DNA of 34,926 bases from Bacteroidales bacterium (GCA_012517575.1 JAAYUQ010000003.1:1-34926), one strand, 5' to 3'; shown: positions 21,839-32,103, numbered from the stretch's first letter. Program-made: numbers and translations. The notes: generated by a model from the letters alone, not told the origin.

Positions 21839-23713
21839 TTATCTACCCAAAAGTACCAAGAGTATATTGATATCGCTAGGTGAAATTCCAGGTATCCTAC
21901 TTGCCTGTCCAATGGTATCAGGATTGATTCTTGCCAATTTTTGACGTGCTTCTGTTGATAAAGATAAAATAGACGGATAATCAAATTTTCCTTTAATATC
22001 CATATGCTCCAACCGATGAAATTTTTCGGCAATAGATTTTTCCCTTTCAATATAACCTTGATATTTTATAAAAATTTCTGTTGCTTCAACTATCTCTTCT
22101 GACCTATCTCCTATTGACTGAATTTTTTGCTTTAAAGAAGGATATAGTGCTGATAAATCGTTAATAGAAATCTGGGGACGCAAAACCAAATCTACCAATT
22201 TACAACCATGCTTTAATTCAGAGGTGTTATTTTTTTCTAAAAAACTATTCACTTCAGCAGGTTTAACAGAAAAATTTTCGATAAAAGAAATAAGTGAATC
22301 AATAGCTTCTTTTTTAGATAAAACTTGAGAGAATCTGTTGTTCGTAGCCAAACCAATATTATAACCTTTCGGGGTTAAACGTAAATCGGCATCATCCTGA
22401 CGTAAAATAATACGATATTCTGCACGAGATGTAAACATTCGATAAGGTTCATCTACACCTTTAGTTACCAAATCATCAATCAAAACACCAATATAAGATT
22501 CATCACGATCCAAGAAAAATTCTTTTCCTCCATGACAATTAATATGTGCATTAATACCAGCAATTAAGCCCTGACCTGCAGCTTCCTCATAACCCGTAGT
22601 TCCATTAACCTGACCGGCAAAAAACAAATTTTTAATTCGCTTGGTTTCGAGTGTATGTTTTAATTGAGTTGGATCAAAGAAATCGTACTCAATAGCATAA
22701 CCTGGTCTGAAAAGCTCAGCGTTTTCAAGTCCGGGAATCGTATGAATAGCATTAATTTGCACTTGAATAGGAAGAGAAGATGAAAAACCATTTAAATAAT
22801 ACTCTTGAGAATCAAGACCTTCAGGTTCTAAAAACAATTGATGAGAAGTTTTATCTGCAAAAGTAACAATTTTAGTTTCAATACTTGGACAATATCGAGG
22901 CCCAATGCTTTTTATCTGACCATTATAAAGTGGAGATTCAGGTAAACCATTACGCAGAATTTCATGTGTGTTTTCATTCGTATAAGTTATCCAGCAACTC
23001 ATTTGTTTCAACTCCCGTTTAACATCAGTAAGAAAAGAAAATTTATGGAAATCGTTTTCTCCCTGCTGCTCTTTTAAAACCGAAAAATCAATTGTTCTAC
23101 CATCAATACGAGCAGGTGTCCCGGTTTTCATTCTACCAGTTGTGAAACCCAATGATTTTAGTTGCTCAGTAATACCAAAAGAAGCAGGTTCTGATATTCT
23201 ACCACCAATAAGCTGATTTTTCCCAATATGAATCAGTCCGCTTAAAAAAGTACCGGCAGTCAAAATAACACATTTTGCAGAAATTTCAATTCCGAGAGCA
23301 GTTAAAACGCCTTTAACTTGTCCATTCTCTATAAGAATTTGCTTTACAGTATCTTGCCATATAAAAAGATTGGGAGTATTGGTAAGAATTTTAATCCATT
23401 GCAAAATAAACTGATGTCGATCACTTTGAGAACGAGGACTCCACATTGCCGGACCTTTTGAACGATTGAGCATCCGAAATTGAATAGCCGAACGATCGGT
23501 AACTATTCCCATTTGTCCTCCCAAAGCATCTATCTCTCTTACAATCTGGCCCTTTGCTATACCTCCAACAGCAGGATTACAACTCATCTGTCCGATTTTG
23601 TTCATATCCATGGTTATAAGCAAAGTTTTAGAGCCCATATTGGCAGCAGCACAGGCTGCTTCATTTCCAGCATGACCACCACCAATAACAATTATATCGT
23701 ATTTAAAATCCAT
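21839..23713 (-). CDS. mnmG: MnmG (GidA), tRNA wobble uridine modification enzyme
   Basis: This 624-residue protein starts with the FAD-binding GGGHAG motif (about 12-17). It carries the family signatures SCNPAVGGIAKG, GPAMWSPRSQSDR, RPGYAIEYDF and TGYEEAAGQG, and the C-terminal tRNA/MnmE-binding region. With MnmE it installs the 5-carboxymethylaminomethyl group on U34 of several tRNAs. Length and motifs are complete. In many bacteria the gene lies near the replication origin, and here it is beside two parS-like palindromes. Confidence 0.97.
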   Translation of the reverse strand: MDFKYDIIVIGGGHAGNEAACAAANMGSKTLLITMDMNKIGQMSCNPAVGGIAKGQIVREIDALGGQMGIVTDRSAIQFRMLNRSKGPAMWSPRSQSDRHQFILQWIKILTNTPNLFIWQDTVKQILIENGQVKGVLTALGIEISAKCVILTAGTFLSGLIHIGKNQLIGGRISEPASFGITEQLKSLGFTTGRMKTGTPARIDGRTIDFSVLKEQQGENDFHKFSFLTDVKRELKQMSCWITYTNENTHEILRNGLPESPLYNGQIKSIGPRYCPSIETKIVTFADKTSHQLFLEPEGLDSQEYYLNGFSSSLPIQVQINAIHTIPGLENAELFRPGYAIEYDFFDPTQLKHTLETKRIKNLFFAGQVNGTTGYEEAAGQGLIAGINAHINCHGGKEFFLDRDESYIGVLIDDLVTKGVDEPYRMFTSRAEYRIILRQDDADLRLTPKGYNIGLATNNRFSQVLSKKEAIDSLISFIENFSVKPAEVNSFLEKNNTSELKHGCKLVDLVLRPQISINDLSALYPSLKQKIQSIGDRSEEIVEATEIFIKYQGYIEREKSIAEKFHRLEHMDIKGKFDYPSILSLSTEARQKLARINPDTIGQASRIPGISPSDINILLVLLGR

Positions 23714-23807
23714 AGTTCGAAAATATTAATATCAATTATCCAAGCTACAAATAACAAAAAAATGATTAAAAGAGTTCAGAATAAGCATGGATAACAGTTA
23801 AAGCATA

Positions 23808-24299
23808 TCAATAAAATAATGATTTACTGATTATTTCAGCAATTTGTTCAAGATACTGCATATCGGTTTCATCCAGAAAACCAAATTTTTCGCTATCAAT
23901 ATCAAGAACTGCAGCAACTTCGGAAGAAGAATTAAACAAAGGAACAACAATTTCTGAAACAGAAATACTACTACAAGCTATATGACCGGAAAAATTATTT
24001 ACATCAGGTACAAGAAAGCTTCGTTTTTCCTTCCAAGCAGTTCCACAAACTCCTTTTCCGAAAGATATTCGTGTGCAGGCAACAGGCCCCTGAAAAGGGC
24101 CAAGTACAAGCTGATCATCTTTAACAAGATAAAAACCAACCCACCACCATTTAAAAGTTTGATGAAAAATTGCCGACAAATTAGCAAGATTAGCTATAAG
24201 ATCAGGTTCATTAGCAATTAGCGCAGGTAATTGACTTAATAGATTCTCGTATTTTGATTTTTTATCCAATGAAGAACCAATAAAGAAATTTTCTGACAT
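23808..24299 (-). CDS. msrC: Free methionine-(R)-sulfoxide reductase (GAF fold)
   Basis: This 163-residue GAF-domain enzyme has the three reactive cysteines of the family at Cys75, Cys85 and Cys109. The spacing of 10 and 24 matches the E. coli enzyme (84, 94, 118). WWWVGFYL, GPFQGPVACTRI and VLDIDSEKFG.F are further signatures. It reduces free Met-R-sulfoxide in the cytosol using thioredoxin. It is probably the first gene of the minus-strand run leading to mnmG. Confidence 0.93.
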   Translation of the reverse strand: MSENFFIGSSLDKKSKYENLLSQLPALIANEPDLIANLANLSAIFHQTFKWWWVGFYLVKDDQLVLGPFQGPVACTRISFGKGVCGTAWKEKRSFLVPDVNNFSGHIACSSISVSEIVVPLFNSSSEVAAVLDIDSEKFGFLDETDMQYLEQIAEIISKSLFY

Positions 24300-24316
24300 T
24301 ATAAATATTTTTTGTG

Positions 24317-24324
24317 CAAAATTA
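24317..24324 (-). promoter_or_regulatory. Candidate promoter of the msrC operon
   Basis: On the minus strand this reads TAATTTTG, fitting TAnnTTTG, about 18 bases before the start codon. The -33 box is not evident. The rest of the 227-base divergent gap is AT-rich and must also hold the M16 gene promoter, which I cannot pinpoint. Confidence 0.35.
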
Positions 24325-24526
24325 CGCTAAAAAATTCATTTTTAAATGGGTCGACGAAGAATAGAAAAAAGAAAACCAAGTGAAATTAACATTCATAAAT
24401 AAAAAATTTCAAAAAAATTTTCATTTCTGAAATTTTATCAATTACTTTGTTGACGAATAATAACAAATACAAGTGCCCTTCAAAAGGAGAAAGAAAAAAA
24501 ATCACTTAATATAAACCAAAATAAAT

Positions 24527-27049
24527 ATGAGAACATTGGATATAAAAATTTTTTCAATCGGATTACTGGTTATTCTTAGCTCTTCTGTTTTAGCTCAACA
24601 AACACAGTTTCAACCACTACCTATAGATCCAAAAGTAAAATATGGTAAACTGGAAAACGGACTAACCTATTACATTCGGTCCAATCAACAACCAAAAAAC
24701 AGAGCTGACTTTTATATCGTTCAAAATGTAGGTGCAATACTCGAAAATGATGACCAAAACGGATTAGCACATTTTTTGGAGCACATGGCTTTTAATGGAA
24801 CAAAAAATTTCCCCGGCAAAAAAATTATTGAATACTTTGAAAGTGTAGGAGTAAAATTTGGTACCAACATAAATGCCTACACTTCGTTAGACGAAACGGT
24901 ATATCATTTGTCAGATGTCCCAACCTTACGCGAAGGAATAATAGACAGTGCCTTACTCGTTCTGCATGATTGGTCGAATGCAATTTCTCTGGAAGAAAGT
25001 GAAATAGAAGCTGAAAGAGGAGTTATCATGGAAGAATGGAGACAGGGAGCAAGCGCAGAAAGAAGAATGTGGAAAGAATCGAACAAACAAAGATTTCCGG
25101 GTTCACAATATGCCAAACGCGACGTAATTGGCGATACTGCAGTTATTAAACATTTTACGCCGGAAGCCTTGCGCGACTATTACAAGAAATGGTATCGTCC
25201 CGACCAACAAGCCATCATAGTTGTTGGTGATATTGATGTTAACAAGGTGGAACAAAAAATTATCGAATTATTCTCAAACATTAAAAAACCGGAAAATGCT
25301 CCTGAACGACCAATTTATCCAATTTTTGACAATAAAGAACCTATCATTTCTATTGTTACTGACCCTGAAGCGCGAATGACACGGGTGGAACTAATTTATA
25401 AACACAACAAACTACCGCAAGAAATAAAATTATCAATAAACGGATATTTGGTGAACGTAATTAATTCCTTAATTTCAAACATGATGCAAAACAGATTTGA
25501 GGAAATAACCATGCAGCCAGATGCTCCCTTTGTGGCAGGATATGCTACGTACGGCGAATTAGTAAAATCCAAAGATGCATTCTATATGGTGGTAGTTCCC
25601 AAAGAAGGTTCAGAAACGGAAGGATTGAAAAGCGTTTTACTCGAAGCAGAGAAAGTTAAACGTTTTGGATTCAATAATTCAGAATTAGAAAGAGCGAAAG
25701 CCGATTTGGCTAAAATGATTGAAAAACTGTACAATGAAAAAGATAATCAAAAAAATGAAAATTATGTAAAAGAATATATGGCACATTTTCTTAATCAAGA
25801 ACCTATCCCGGGTATTGAGTGGGAATACGAGACCATTAAAATGATTTTACCTCAAGTGAATACAGAAATGGTTAATCAACTTGCAAAATCATACGTTACA
25901 GATACAAACCTCATTGTATCCATTATGGCGCCTGAAAAGCCAACGGTAATTCTTCCAACAAAAGAAAAAATTAAAGAAATAATTGAAGAAGCCAAAAAAA
26001 CAGAATTAACTGCCAAAGTAGAAGAACAAATCAATAAACCGTTGATTGAAAAATTTCCAAAACCGGGCAAAATTAAAAAAGTTACGAACAACGATATTCT
26101 TGGAACTACAGAATGGACATTAAGCAATGGAGCTAAGGTAATTTTTAAACCGACTTCATTCAAAAAGGATGAAATATTATTCAATGCGTACAGTATAGGA
26201 GGTCTCTCTAAAATAACAAACATCGAAGATTTACCTTCGGGCGAATTTGCTACTGAAGTTGTAAATAATAACGGATTGGGAAATTTTAATCAAATTGACT
26301 TAAAAAAAATTCTTTCTGGAAAAATTGTTTCTGTAAATCCATATATTGACAATTACGAAGAAGGTTTTTCTGGAAATTCTTCTGTATCGGATTTTGAGAC
26401 AATGTTACAACTTATTTATTTACATTTTACTGCTACAAGGAAGGACGATGATGCATTTAAGGCACTCATGAACAACTATAAAGCATTCCTTGCAAATAGT
26501 GAAAATAATCCGGACAAAGCTTTTTCCGACACTGTACAAGTCATGCTTACAAACCACAGTCCTCGGACGGTGTTGTTAAATATGAAAACATTAGAAAAAG
26601 TGAATCAGGAAAAAGCATTGGAGATATTTGCCGACCGATTTTCAGACCCTGCAGACTTTACATTTGTATTTACAGGGAATGTAAATCCGAACAATAAAAC
26701 AGTTGAAAATGCCATTAATACCTATATTGGTGGAATAAAATCGAAAGGCAAAAAGGAACAGTACACCGATGACAATGTTAGACTTCCAATGGGAAAAGCA
26801 ACCAACTATTTTTCAAGAGAAATGCAAGTAAAAAAAGTTTCAAATTGCATCGTTTACAGCGGAAATATGAATTTTAACGTTAATAATCGAACAAACATAA
26901 ATGCGATTGGAAACATTTTAAATATACGTTACCTTGAAAGTGTTCGGGAAAAGGAAGGCGGGTCATATGGCGTGGGAGTTGCAGGAAATTTAAGAAATCG
27001 TCCCATTGAACAAGCACTATTGTTTATTCAATTTGATACTAATGTTTAA
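24527..27049 (+). CDS. M16 family zinc protease, truncated by in-frame stop
   Basis: The 840 residues present comprise a signal peptide (cleavage near Ala23, VLAQQ), an active N-terminal M16 half with the inverted zinc motif HFLEH (82-86) and downstream Glu in the AERGVIMEEW region, and most of the inactive second half. The frame stops at TAA 27047-27049 after FDTNV. It then continues in the same frame, with no base shift, as recognisable family sequence for another 99 codons. The full-length ancestor would be 939 residues. The product is secreted or periplasmic and degrades peptides. Whether the shortened form folds is uncertain, since the missing part belongs to the C-terminal clamshell half. 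Confidence 0.85.
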   Translation: MRTLDIKIFSIGLLVILSSSVLAQQTQFQPLPIDPKVKYGKLENGLTYYIRSNQQPKNRADFYIVQNVGAILENDDQNGLAHFLEHMAFNGTKNFPGKKIIEYFESVGVKFGTNINAYTSLDETVYHLSDVPTLREGIIDSALLVLHDWSNAISLEESEIEAERGVIMEEWRQGASAERRMWKESNKQRFPGSQYAKRDVIGDTAVIKHFTPEALRDYYKKWYRPDQQAIIVVGDIDVNKVEQKIIELFSNIKKPENAPERPIYPIFDNKEPIISIVTDPEARMTRVELIYKHNKLPQEIKLSINGYLVNVINSLISNMMQNRFEEITMQPDAPFVAGYATYGELVKSKDAFYMVVVPKEGSETEGLKSVLLEAEKVKRFGFNNSELERAKADLAKMIEKLYNEKDNQKNENYVKEYMAHFLNQEPIPGIEWEYETIKMILPQVNTEMVNQLAKSYVTDTNLIVSIMAPEKPTVILPTKEKIKEIIEEAKKTELTAKVEEQINKPLIEKFPKPGKIKKVTNNDILGTTEWTLSNGAKVIFKPTSFKKDEILFNAYSIGGLSKITNIEDLPSGEFATEVVNNNGLGNFNQIDLKKILSGKIVSVNPYIDNYEEGFSGNSSVSDFETMLQLIYLHFTATRKDDDAFKALMNNYKAFLANSENNPDKAFSDTVQVMLTNHSPRTVLLNMKTLEKVNQEKALEIFADRFSDPADFTFVFTGNVNPNNKTVENAINTYIGGIKSKGKKEQYTDDNVRLPMGKATNYFSREMQVKKVSNCIVYSGNMNFNVNNRTNINAIGNILNIRYLESVREKEGGSYGVGVAGNLRNRPIEQALLFIQFDTNV

Positions 27050-27346
27050 AAACAAAACAAATTAATGGAAATCATTCATTCAGAAATTGAAAATATGATC
27101 AACAACGGTCCAAAAGCAGAAGATTTACAGAAAGTAAAAGAAAACATGCTAAAAAAATATGAAGATTTGCAAGAAAATAAATGGTGGCAAAACGCAATAA
27201 AAAACTATTATTTTAATCGCCTGAACTTGATTAACGACTACCGACCGTCAGTTGAATCTCTAACGGGGGAAAGTGTTCAAAAAACATTAAAAGCGATTGT
27301 TGATCAGGGAAATGTAATGGAAATTGTTATGAAACCAATAAAATAA
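27050..27346 (+). pseudogene. Detached C-terminal part of the M16 protease
   Basis: It is in frame with the upstream protease and encodes its last 99 residues. The segment LMEIIHSEIENMINNGP, KVKENMLKKYED, WWQNAIKNYYFNR and the final GNVMEIVMKP are standard M16 C-terminal sequence. The interrupting codon is TAA where the family usually has a charged residue, so one base change from GAA or CAA or AAA explains it. An internal ATG at 27065 could restart translation, but a separate functional peptide is unlikely. Confidence 0.8.
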
Positions 27347-27365
27347 AACAGAACGCTTTAAAATG

Positions 27366-27418
27366 AAATTTCTCTGTAAGGTTTATGATATTTAAACGCT
27401 TACAGAGAAATTTTTTTT
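27366..27418 (+). terminator. Strong terminator after the M16 gene
   Basis: AAATTTCTCTGTAAG (27366-27380) is perfectly complementary to 27399-27413. The 18-base loop contains a further GTTTA/TAAAC stem, and a T-run extends to 27418. It lies between convergent genes. Confidence 0.85.
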
Positions 27419-27457
27419 AAATTCTAAACCGAAAGCACTACGAAATCTTGAGGAAAA

Positions 27458-29518
27458 CTACCAAATACTCACGCGTTTTTCGACAGGTAAGAACAACTTA
27501 TCGCCTTCCTTAATACCAAAAGCATCGTACCAAGCCTGAATATGTGGCAATGCTCCATTGACTCTCCAACGACCCAAAGCATGAGGATCAGATTTTGTCA
27601 GAACAAGAATTTCTTCCGGACGAATATTCCCAGCCCAAACATTGGCATAAGACAAAAAGAAACGTTGCTCAGGCGTAAACCCATCCATAATCTGAGATGT
27701 CTGGCCTTTAGTAGAATTTTTATAGGCTTGAAATGAAACTTGCAAACCTCCATGATCGGCAATATTTTCGCCCAAGGTAAATTTGCCGTTGGCATGAACA
27801 CCGGGTGCAACTTCTATAGAATCATAATAATCGGCCAAAACTTTGGCACGTGCATCAAACTGTTTTTTATCTTCTTCAGTCCACCAATTCTTTAAATTGC
27901 CATCCTTATCGAACTGACAGCCCTGATCATCGAATCCATGTGTCATTTCATGACCAATTACAACTCCAATAGCTCCATAATTAGCTGCATCATCTGCATG
28001 AACATCAAAGAAAGGGGGTTGCAAAATACCAGCAGGAAAACAAATTTCGTTAGTTGAAGGATTGTAATAAGCGTTAACGGTTTGAGGTGTCATGAGCCAT
28101 TCCGACTTATCAACAGGTTTACCGGCTCTTGCAAACTTGTAAGCATACTCAAAGTGATGAGCTCGTTTAACATTTTCATAATAAGAAACATTTTTAGAAA
28201 TTTGCAGCGCATCATAACTCCTCCACTTATCGGGATAACCAATTTTTACATAAAAAGTTCCCAATTTTTCCAAAGCTTTTGCTTTTGTCGAATCGCCCAT
28301 CCATGTTAAATTTTGAATACGCTGACCCAATGATTCCTGAAGATTGTGCACAAGCTTCAACATACTTTCTTTAGCTTCGGGAGGAAAATATTTCTTTACG
28401 TACATTTGTCCGACTGCTTCGCCCAAAAAATTGTCAATACTTCTCACCGATCGTTTCCAACGAGGCGAAGGTTCTTTTTTCCCAGACAAAGTTTTTCCGT
28501 AAAACTCAAAATTCTGATTGTAAATACTGTCGCTTAAATAAGCAGCAGCATTATCAATAACCTTCCATTGAAGATAAGCGATCTGCTGATCTAAAGGGAC
28601 GGTAGTAAGAATATTCCCGACTTCAGTCAAAAATTCTTTTTGAGAAACATTTACTGAATCAACAGCAGGAATTCCCAAAGTGTGAAGAAATTCATTCCAA
28701 GAAATAGTAGAAAATTCTTTACTTAAATCCGGAATGGACATTTTATGATAATTAGCATAAGGATCGCGAAGTTTTACACGATCATAAGAAGCTTTGGCTA
28801 AGCGAGTTTCAATATACAATACAGCATCGCGATTTTTCTGAGCATCGGCAGAATTGAAGCCAAATAACTCAAACATTTTAGCTACATGTTGTTTATACTT
28901 TTCAAGAATCTCTTTGGAATGCGTGTCCTGATCCAAGTAATAATCTCTTTCTCCCAAACTTATACCGCTTTGATAGGTTTGTGTCAAATATACCGAACTA
29001 TTCATTGGATCAGCATCAACGTAAACCGAAAAATAAACGTCGTTGCCATTCAGCATTAGCTCTGGAAGAATTTTAATCAACTCAGTGTAAGTTTTTACAT
29101 CAGCCAGTTTTTTCAATTCAGTTTGCACCGGTTGATAGCCTTCCCTATTTAAACGGTCGCTATCCATTGCCAATTGGTACAAATCACCAATTTTTTGCTC
29201 CACAGTACCCTCAACATGCGATTTAGAAGCAATTTCTTCTATCAATTCACGAAGCTGAGAAGTATTTTCCTCCGCCAGCTTGTCAAAAGTTCCGTAACGT
29301 GCATATTCACCTTTTAAAGGATTTTTTTTCATCCATCCGCCACAGGCAAATTGATAAAAATCATCACCAGGACGAGCAGTAGTGTCCAAATTTGTCAAGT
29401 CAATGCCAGAAATTTTTTTTTCTGATTTACATCCATTCATCATAAGCATCATAAAAATTAAAAATGGTATCCCCAACGAGAGAAAACCAAACATACGTGA
29501 TTTAATAATAAAATTCAT
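27458..29518 (-). CDS. M13 family zinc metallopeptidase lipoprotein (PepO/neprilysin-like)
   Basis: This 686-residue protein has a lipoprotein signal ending at Cys30 (MMNGC). An M13 N-terminal domain follows (PGDDFYQFACGGWMKKNPL at about 50-68), then the catalytic domain with HEMTH (His523, Glu524, His527) and the third ligand Glu584 in ENIAD588. GFDDQG and the C-terminal LPVEKRVSIW (related to the usual CxVW ending) support the family. It cleaves oligopeptides at the cell envelope. It lies 37 bases after dusB on the same strand, possibly co-transcribed. Confidence 0.95.
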   Translation of the reverse strand: MNFIIKSRMFGFLSLGIPFLIFMMLMMNGCKSEKKISGIDLTNLDTTARPGDDFYQFACGGWMKKNPLKGEYARYGTFDKLAEENTSQLRELIEEIASKSHVEGTVEQKIGDLYQLAMDSDRLNREGYQPVQTELKKLADVKTYTELIKILPELMLNGNDVYFSVYVDADPMNSSVYLTQTYQSGISLGERDYYLDQDTHSKEILEKYKQHVAKMFELFGFNSADAQKNRDAVLYIETRLAKASYDRVKLRDPYANYHKMSIPDLSKEFSTISWNEFLHTLGIPAVDSVNVSQKEFLTEVGNILTTVPLDQQIAYLQWKVIDNAAAYLSDSIYNQNFEFYGKTLSGKKEPSPRWKRSVRSIDNFLGEAVGQMYVKKYFPPEAKESMLKLVHNLQESLGQRIQNLTWMGDSTKAKALEKLGTFYVKIGYPDKWRSYDALQISKNVSYYENVKRAHHFEYAYKFARAGKPVDKSEWLMTPQTVNAYYNPSTNEICFPAGILQPPFFDVHADDAANYGAIGVVIGHEMTHGFDDQGCQFDKDGNLKNWWTEEDKKQFDARAKVLADYYDSIEVAPGVHANGKFTLGENIADHGGLQVSFQAYKNSTKGQTSQIMDGFTPEQRFFLSYANVWAGNIRPEEILVLTKSDPHALGRWRVNGALPHIQAWYDAFGIKEGDKLFLPVEKRVSIW

Positions 29519-29555
29519 AAACAGTAGAATTTAGAAAATATAATTATTCAAAAAA

Positions 29556-30578
29556 CTAATTGCAAAAAGTTTCATGTACAGAATCAATAATATCGAAAAG
29601 TTCACGCAATGTATCGGCACGAAGCATGGCAATACGCGTACTTTTAAAATTTGGAATATTCTTAAAAATGGAAGTTGCTGCCAAATGTCGACGAGAATGA
29701 ACAATTCCCTTTAAATGTATATCATAAACATTTTCTATAGGTGTTTGTTCATCAATATCCAACCTGCGAACGGCAGATAAAATATAGTTTTTTAAAATAG
29801 CTTTCTTATCTTCAAAAGAAAGAGGCGAATATTCAAAGTCATCATCAAGGACATGCTTCATTTCAGAAAAAATCCATGGCTGACCAATAGCAGCTCGTCC
29901 AATCATAATTGCATCAACGCCATAACGATTGAAAAAATCTTTTGCCTGCTCTGGTCTGGTAATATCACCATTTCCAATAATAGGAATTTTAATTCTTGGA
30001 TTGTTTTTAACTTCACCAATCAGCGTCCAGTCTGCCTCACCTTTGTACATTTGTTGACGCGTTCGACCATGAATGGTGAGCGCCTGAATACCACAATCTT
30101 GCAACATTTCAGCCAATTCAACTATAATCTTACTGCTGTCATCCCAACCCAGACGCGTTTTTACCGTAACGGGAACGTTTACAGCTTTCACCACAAATTG
30201 AGTAATTTTCAACATTCTTGGAATATCTTTCAACATCCCAGCTCCTGCCCCTTTTCCAGCGACTTTTTTTACCGGACATCCAAAATTAATGTCTATAATA
30301 TCGGGGTGAATCATTTCAACTTTCTGAGCCGATTCAGCCATAACCTCCGGGTCGGTTCCGTAAATTTGAATTGCTACAGGTCTTTCCTCTTCTAACACAT
30401 TGATTTTTTGTAAAGTTCGAGGAATATTACGATTCAAAGCCTCAGACGAAACAAATTCAGAATAAACCATGTCGGCTCCAAAATGACGGCATAATAAGCG
30501 AAAATCAGCATCCGTAACATCTTCCATCGGAGCCAAAAACAAAGGTCGTGAAGGAAATTCTATGTTTGAAATTTTCAT
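29556..30578 (-). CDS. dusB: tRNA-dihydrouridine synthase (Dus family)
   Basis: This 340-residue TIM-barrel flavoprotein opens with PLFLAPMEDVTDADFR. It has the catalytic Cys in NFGCPVKKVAGKGAGAGML, the tRNA/FMN segment TIHGRTRQQMYKGEADW, and GNGDITRPEQA followed by MIGRAAIGQPWIF. It reduces uridine to dihydrouridine in tRNA using NADPH. The motifs fit the DusB-like group most common in Bacteroidetes. Which uridine is modified is not visible. The start at 30578 is followed upstream by a TAAATTTG promoter box. Confidence 0.93.
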   Translation of the reverse strand: MKISNIEFPSRPLFLAPMEDVTDADFRLLCRHFGADMVYSEFVSSEALNRNIPRTLQKINVLEEERPVAIQIYGTDPEVMAESAQKVEMIHPDIIDINFGCPVKKVAGKGAGAGMLKDIPRMLKITQFVVKAVNVPVTVKTRLGWDDSSKIIVELAEMLQDCGIQALTIHGRTRQQMYKGEADWTLIGEVKNNPRIKIPIIGNGDITRPEQAKDFFNRYGVDAIMIGRAAIGQPWIFSEMKHVLDDDFEYSPLSFEDKKAILKNYILSAVRRLDIDEQTPIENVYDIHLKGIVHSRRHLAATSIFKNIPNFKSTRIAMLRADTLRELFDIIDSVHETFCN

Positions 30579-30597
30579 TTTTATGCAAAAAAGAGTA

Positions 30598-30605
30598 CAA
30601 ATTTA
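30598..30605 (-). promoter_or_regulatory. Candidate promoter of dusB
   Basis: It reads TAAATTTG on the minus strand, 20 bases before the dusB start, fitting TAnnTTTG. No clear -33 box is seen. Confidence 0.35.
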
Positions 30606-30750
30606 GAAAAAAAATTGGATTGATGATTTCTAAAATGGAATTAAAAAACCCATACGAGTGAAAAAAGTTGCTCCATAAATAGAAATAAACCAAGTAAAAG
30701 ATTGAGAACGTGTAGTGAGGAGTTGAATAGAAAAATTAAAATAAAAGGGT

Positions 30751-30758
30751 TAATTTTG
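30751..30758 (+). promoter_or_regulatory. Candidate promoter of the U32 gene
   Basis: TAATTTTG fits TAnnTTTG and lies 47 bases before the start codon at 30805. A TTG at 30723-30725 is slightly far for a -33 box. Confidence 0.4.
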
Positions 30759-30804
30759 CAGTAAGAAATTAGAAAAAAAGCAAGATTCAGGAGAAAATCA
30801 AACA

Positions 30805-32103
30805 ATGGAAAATTATATAAACAAAACCGAAACTTATCCAACCGAACGCAGCAAAATAGAAATTATGGCACCGGCAGGATCATGGGAAAGTTTGGCTGCA
30901 GCCATAAAAGCTGGAGCAGACTCAGTATATTTCGGTATTGGAAAATTAAATATGCGTAGCAAATCGAGTAGTAATTTTAGCGTTGACGATTTGAAAAAAA
31001 TTGTTGAAATATGCACAGAAAACAACGTGAAAAGTTACTTGACCGTGAATACAATTTTATACGACAATGATTTGATTTCGATGCGCGAAATTATCGAAAC
31101 AGCAAAAGAAGCGGGTATTTCAGCCATTATTGCCTCAGACGTTGCCGCCATGATGTATGCCAATAGCCTGAACGTTGAAGTGCATTTGTCTACCCAATTG
31201 AATATTTCCAACATCGAAGCATTGAAATTTTATGCACAGTTTGCAGATGTTGTAGTGTTAGCAAGAGAATTAAACTTAAAACACGTTTCGGAAATTTTCA
31301 GCGCTATTCAAACCAAAAATATTTGCGGTAGAAACGGAAAACTGATTCGGATTGAAATGTTTTGTCATGGAGCGCTTTGCATGGCCGTATCAGGAAAATG
31401 CTATCTCAGCCTTCACGAAAAAAATCTATCTGCCAATCGCGGCGAATGCAATCAGATTTGTCGAAGAGGCTATCTGGTAAAAGACAAAGATTCGGAAATA
31501 GAGCTGGAAATCGACAATGAATACATCATGTCGCCAAAAGATTTGAAAACAATAGAATTTGTGGACGAAATGCTGAAAGCCGGAGTCAGTGTATTTAAAA
31601 TAGAAGGACGTGCTCGCGGAGCCGAATATGTTAAAACAGTCGTTTCATGTTATAAAGAAGCAATCAATGCCTGCTATGAAGGAACATTCAGCAAAGAAAA
31701 GATAAACGACTGGAACCGCAGATTAAGTAAAGTTTTTAACAGAGGTTTCTGGAATGGATATTATTTAGGACAAAGACTTGGCGAATGGAGTAAAAACTAT
31801 GGTTCTGCAGCAACACACAAAAAAATTTACGTTGGAAAAGTTACCAATTATTTCAATAAAATTGGCGTAGCAGAATTTCTGTTGGAAGCTCAAAGTTTAT
31901 CGGTAGGCGACGAAATATTGATTACTGGCGAAACAACAGGTGCATACGAAGACATTGTCAACGAAATAAGAGTAGATTTGCAACCCGTTGAGAAAGTGGA
32001 AAAAGGAACCTACTTCTCCATGAAAACCAATGAATTGGTTCGGCGGAACGATAAACTTTTCAAAATTGTGCCTACCGAACACGGTAAACAAGAAGGAAAA
32101 TAA
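30805..32103 (+). CDS. Peptidase U32 family protein (TrhP/PrtC-like)
   Basis: This 432-residue protein has the U32 start MAPAGSWESLAAAIKAGADSVYFG and the signature EMFCHGALCMAVSGKCYLS. The further cysteines in RGECNQICRRGY, together with those in the signature, form the Fe-S or zinc-like cluster of the family. MSPKDL and VFKIEGRARGAEYV complete the barrel, and a C-terminal beta domain (about 345-430) follows. U32 proteins were named from the collagenase PrtC of Porphyromonas gingivalis. Better-studied members (TrhP, RlhA) act in prephenate-dependent RNA hydroxylation. Length and the C-terminal domain suggest the TrhP-like RNA modification role, as inference. A 10-bp symmetrical hairpin follows directly. 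Confidence 0.88.
   Translation: MENYINKTETYPTERSKIEIMAPAGSWESLAAAIKAGADSVYFGIGKLNMRSKSSSNFSVDDLKKIVEICTENNVKSYLTVNTILYDNDLISMREIIETAKEAGISAIIASDVAAMMYANSLNVEVHLSTQLNISNIEALKFYAQFADVVVLARELNLKHVSEIFSAIQTKNICGRNGKLIRIEMFCHGALCMAVSGKCYLSLHEKNLSANRGECNQICRRGYLVKDKDSEIELEIDNEYIMSPKDLKTIEFVDEMLKAGVSVFKIEGRARGAEYVKTVVSCYKEAINACYEGTFSKEKINDWNRRLSKVFNRGFWNGYYLGQRLGEWSKNYGSAATHKKIYVGKVTNYFNKIGVAEFLLEAQSLSVGDEILITGETTGAYEDIVNEIRVDLQPVEKVEKGTYFSMKTNELVRRNDKLFKIVPTEHGKQEGK

Noticed and set aside
29853-30395. 180-codon plus-strand frame
   Set aside because: It is the antisense shadow of dusB, which has complete family motifs.
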